This document shows, in pieces, positions 3,514 through 5,623 of a DNA stretch of 5,623 bases (its first letter is position 1; each line of letters starts with the position of its first letter). The notes below the pieces were generated by a model that worked only from the letters and a program-made list of their open reading frames with translations, did no database searches and had not been told where the DNA came from. A program made the translations under genes and the position numbers. Location: NCBI GenBank assembly GCA_025359585.1, contig JANYFX010000630.1, positions 1 through 5,623 on the forward strand. Direction: 5' to 3'. The stretch is from Rhizobacter sp. Lineage in GTDB: Bacteria > Pseudomonadota > Gammaproteobacteria > Burkholderiales > Burkholderiaceae_C.

Positions 3514-5623
3514 ATGAACACTCGCACAAGAACCAATGCGCAACTGATGGCCTTGACGGCTTTCCTGCTCGGGGCCGGCCTTGCCGGTTGCGGCAGCAGC
3601 GGCAGCGACTCGACCTCGGTCACGGTGAGCGGCGACGTGCCGATCGCCTACGTGAAGCGGGCCAACACGATCGAGATGAACCCGACCGACGGCACCTCGT
3701 CGGCGCCGGGTGGCGACCTGATGATCCGCGAAAAATCATCGGCCAGTGCGCCCGAGCACAACATGACGGCGCAGTTCACCCAGGGCGTGGGCGATGCCTC
3801 CGACCCCGAGGTGTCCTACGACGGCAAGAAGATCGTGTTCTCGATGAAGTGCCCGACCTCGAACACCTCGAAGATCGGCGACGTGGCGGCCTGTACCGGC
3901 GCCTGGAACATCTGGGAATACGACATGACGACCGGTGGCCTCACCGGCGGCACCTTCCGCCGCCTGACGAGCGCCAGCGATTCCGACGACGTCGACCCGG
4001 CTTACCTGCCGGCCGGCCGCGGCTTCGTGTTCTCGTCGAACCGTCAGACCAAATCGAAGACGCTCGGCGCCATTCCCGGCCAGACCTACTACGCGCTTGA
4101 CGAGTACGAGCGCGAGCGGGTGCTGAACCTGCACACGATGGACGCGACCGGTGCCGCGATCACGCAGATCTCGTTCAACCAGAGCCACGACCGCAACCCG
4201 GTGGTGCGCCCGAACGGCGACATCATGTTCTCGCGCTGGGAACACGTCGGCCCGCGCAACCGCTTCGCGATCTTCCGCACCAAGCCCGACGGCACCGACA
4301 TGTTCGTGCTGTACGGCGCGCAAAGCCCGGGCAACAGCTTCCTGCACCCGCGCGACATGGACCCGGCCGGCAAGTACAAGGGCTTCGTCTCGTCCGACCT
4401 GATGTCGCTTTCGCGCACGCAAGAAGGCGGCGCGCTGATGTTCATCGACGCGGCCAAGTACTCCGAGAACAACACGCCGGCCAACTCCACCGTGCCGGCT
4501 CAGGGCGGCCAGACCGAAGTGACCGACAAGGCCCTGAACCAGGGCCGAGGCCTGTCGATGTTCGGCCGCATCACCACGCCGTACCCGCTGTGGGACGGCA
4601 GCAACCGCGTCTTGCTCGGCTACCGCCCCTGCGAGGTCACGCGCAACGGCGTGGTCGTGGCCTGCGCCACGCTGACCACCGAAGAAATCGCGCTGCTGAA
4701 CAACAGCGAGCGCACCGATGCCGAAATCGCGACCGACGCCGTGCAAGACAACGTGCGCGCTTCCTACGCGATCTACATGTACGACCCCGGCCCGCAAACC
4801 TGGCTGATCGTGGCCGCGCCGCCGGTCGGCTTCATGTACACCGACCCGATCGCGATCCAGGCCCGCACCGAACCCAACGCGATCGACCCGACCGCCATCG
4901 ACCCGGCACTGGCCGCCAAGGGCATGGCCCTGATCGAAGTGCGCAGCGTCTACGACACCGACGGTCTCGAGCGCATGGGCGAAGGCATGCTCGCGGCGGT
5001 CGACCTGCCGGCGGGCTGCACGGTCGGCATCGCCAAGACGACGCCGAGCGACACGATGGACACCCGCGCCAAGGTCGCCGACCTGGCGCGCATGAAAGAC
5101 CCGGCCGACGCGGCCTACGGTTGTGCGCCGGCGCGCTTCGTACGAGCCACCCGCGCCGTGGCGCCACCGTCGAGCACGATGGGCCTGCGCTCGGCGATCG
5201 GTGAAACCGAATTCGAACAGGTGCAAATCCTGGGCTATGCGCCGGTCGAACCCGATGGTTCGTTCAAGCTGCAAGTGCCGGCCGACACCCCGCTCGCGTT
5301 TTCGATCGTCGACGCCAAGGGGCGTGGTATCCAGACCCACCTGAACTGGATTCAGGTGCGGCCCGGCGAGCGCCGCACCTGCGACGGTTGCCACAGCCCG
5401 CGCCGGGGCGGCGCACTGAACTCCGGTGCGGTCGTCAACGCCCTGCCTTCGGCGCTGCTGCCGAGCATGTCGAGCGCCCACCAGTCGGGCGAAACCATGG
5501 CCGCGCTGCGTGCCCGCCTCGACCCGACCGCGCTCAACCTGACCCCCGACATGGCCTACGCCGACGTCTGGGCCGACACGAGCAAGGCCGGCGTGAAGGC
5601 GCTCGCCCCGATCTCGGTCAAGT
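3514..5623 (+). CDS. HzsA-related lipoprotein with propeller-like repeats and one c-type heme motif (3' end missing)
   Basis: 703 codons are in the window and the frame is still open at the right edge. Residues 1-26 form a lipoprotein signal: basic MNTRTRTNAQ, a hydrophobic core, then lipobox LAGC with C26 as the lipidated cysteine; +2 is Gly, so outer-membrane sorting is likely. Residues ~95-300 contain PD40/WD40-like blade motifs (DPEVSYDGKKIVFS 98-110, DPAYLPAGRGFVFSS 161-175, NPVVRPNGDIMFS 228-240), suggesting a beta-propeller. Residues ~545-635 resemble the hydrazine synthase alpha-subunit middle domain (ILGYAPVEPDGSFKLQVPAD, then NWIQVRPGERRTCDGCH), with one heme c site C623-C626-H627. 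Spaced cysteine pairs (113/127, 373/384, 502/537) could form disulfides. In anammox HzsA a second heme domain follows; that part would lie beyond the window. Similarity does not imply hydrazine synthesis; the catalytic role is unknown. It is probably cotranscribed with apbE, and heme attachment would need the Ccm system encoded divergently. Confidence 0.85.
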   Translation, partial: MNTRTRTNAQLMALTAFLLGAGLAGCGSSGSDSTSVTVSGDVPIAYVKRANTIEMNPTDGTSSAPGGDLMIREKSSASAPEHNMTAQFTQGVGDASDPEVSYDGKKIVFSMKCPTSNTSKIGDVAACTGAWNIWEYDMTTGGLTGGTFRRLTSASDSDDVDPAYLPAGRGFVFSSNRQTKSKTLGAIPGQTYYALDEYERERVLNLHTMDATGAAITQISFNQSHDRNPVVRPNGDIMFSRWEHVGPRNRFAIFRTKPDGTDMFVLYGAQSPGNSFLHPRDMDPAGKYKGFVSSDLMSLSRTQEGGALMFIDAAKYSENNTPANSTVPAQGGQTEVTDKALNQGRGLSMFGRITTPYPLWDGSNRVLLGYRPCEVTRNGVVVACATLTTEEIALLNNSERTDAEIATDAVQDNVRASYAIYMYDPGPQTWLIVAAPPVGFMYTDPIAIQARTEPNAIDPTAIDPALAAKGMALIEVRSVYDTDGLERMGEGMLAAVDLPAGCTVGIAKTTPSDTMDTRAKVADLARMKDPADAAYGCAPARFVRATRAVAPPSSTMGLRSAIGETEFEQVQILGYAPVEPDGSFKLQVPADTPLAFSIVDAKGRGIQTHLNWIQVRPGERRTCDGCHSPRRGGALNSGAVVNALPSALLPSMSSAHQSGETMAALRARLDPTALNLTPDMAYADVWADTSKAGVKALAPISVK

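Noticed and set aside
2399..3529. A 376-codon open frame on the minus strand, opposite apbE
   Set aside because: The opposite strand encodes a complete set of ApbE motifs; the antisense product is low-complexity Arg/Val/His/Asp/Ala without a recognisable domain.
3736..5481. A 581-codon open frame on the minus strand, opposite the lipoprotein gene
   Set aside because: Its translation is Arg/His/Val/Gly/Ala-rich with no domain resemblance, and it lies antisense to a frame with a signal peptide, repeats and a heme motif. It is the usual shadow frame in high-GC coding DNA.

Overview
The window looks like chromosomal DNA of a high-GC Gram-negative bacterium. The strong G/C preference at third codon positions and the style of the ccm proteins suggest a betaproteobacterium of the Burkholderiales (Rubrivivax/Leptothrix type). 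The taxonomic call is inference; no rRNA or other marker gene is present.

Minus-strand block (1-2033): a tightly packed System I cytochrome c maturation operon, in transcription order ccmA (ABC ATPase), ccmB (permease), ccmC (WWD-domain heme-handling protein) and the first 12 codons of ccmD, which runs off the left edge. Junctions are coupled: ccmA/ccmB overlap by 4 nt (GTGA), ccmB/ccmC abut with no spacer, and ccmC/ccmD overlap by 14 nt.

Intergenic block (2034-2476): about 440 bp between divergent transcription units, visibly less GC-rich in its right half than the flanking genes. I see no convincing gene in it. It holds a candidate ccmA promoter, an inverted repeat in the ccmA leader that covers the expected ribosome-binding region, and an unusual run of inverted repeats, including a 32-nt two-part palindrome, a 40-nt imperfect hairpin and a 12-bp perfect palindrome upstream of the rightward genes.

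Plus-strand block (2477-5623): an apbE-family FAD:protein FMN transferase gene, then 26 nt later a long gene (at least 703 codons, open at the right edge). The latter encodes a lipoprotein with propeller-type PD40/WD40-like repeats, followed by a region resembling the middle domain of the hydrazine synthase alpha subunit (HzsA-related proteins), with one c-type heme motif CDGCH. It is the largest and least understood gene in the window.

Together: CcmABCD and the rest of the Ccm system attach heme to CXXCH motifs in exported proteins. The rightward unit encodes just such a predicted exported heme protein next to a flavin-attaching enzyme. The neighbourhood is therefore plausibly a covalent-cofactor/redox-protein locus, although the functional link between the two divergent units is inferred from position only.
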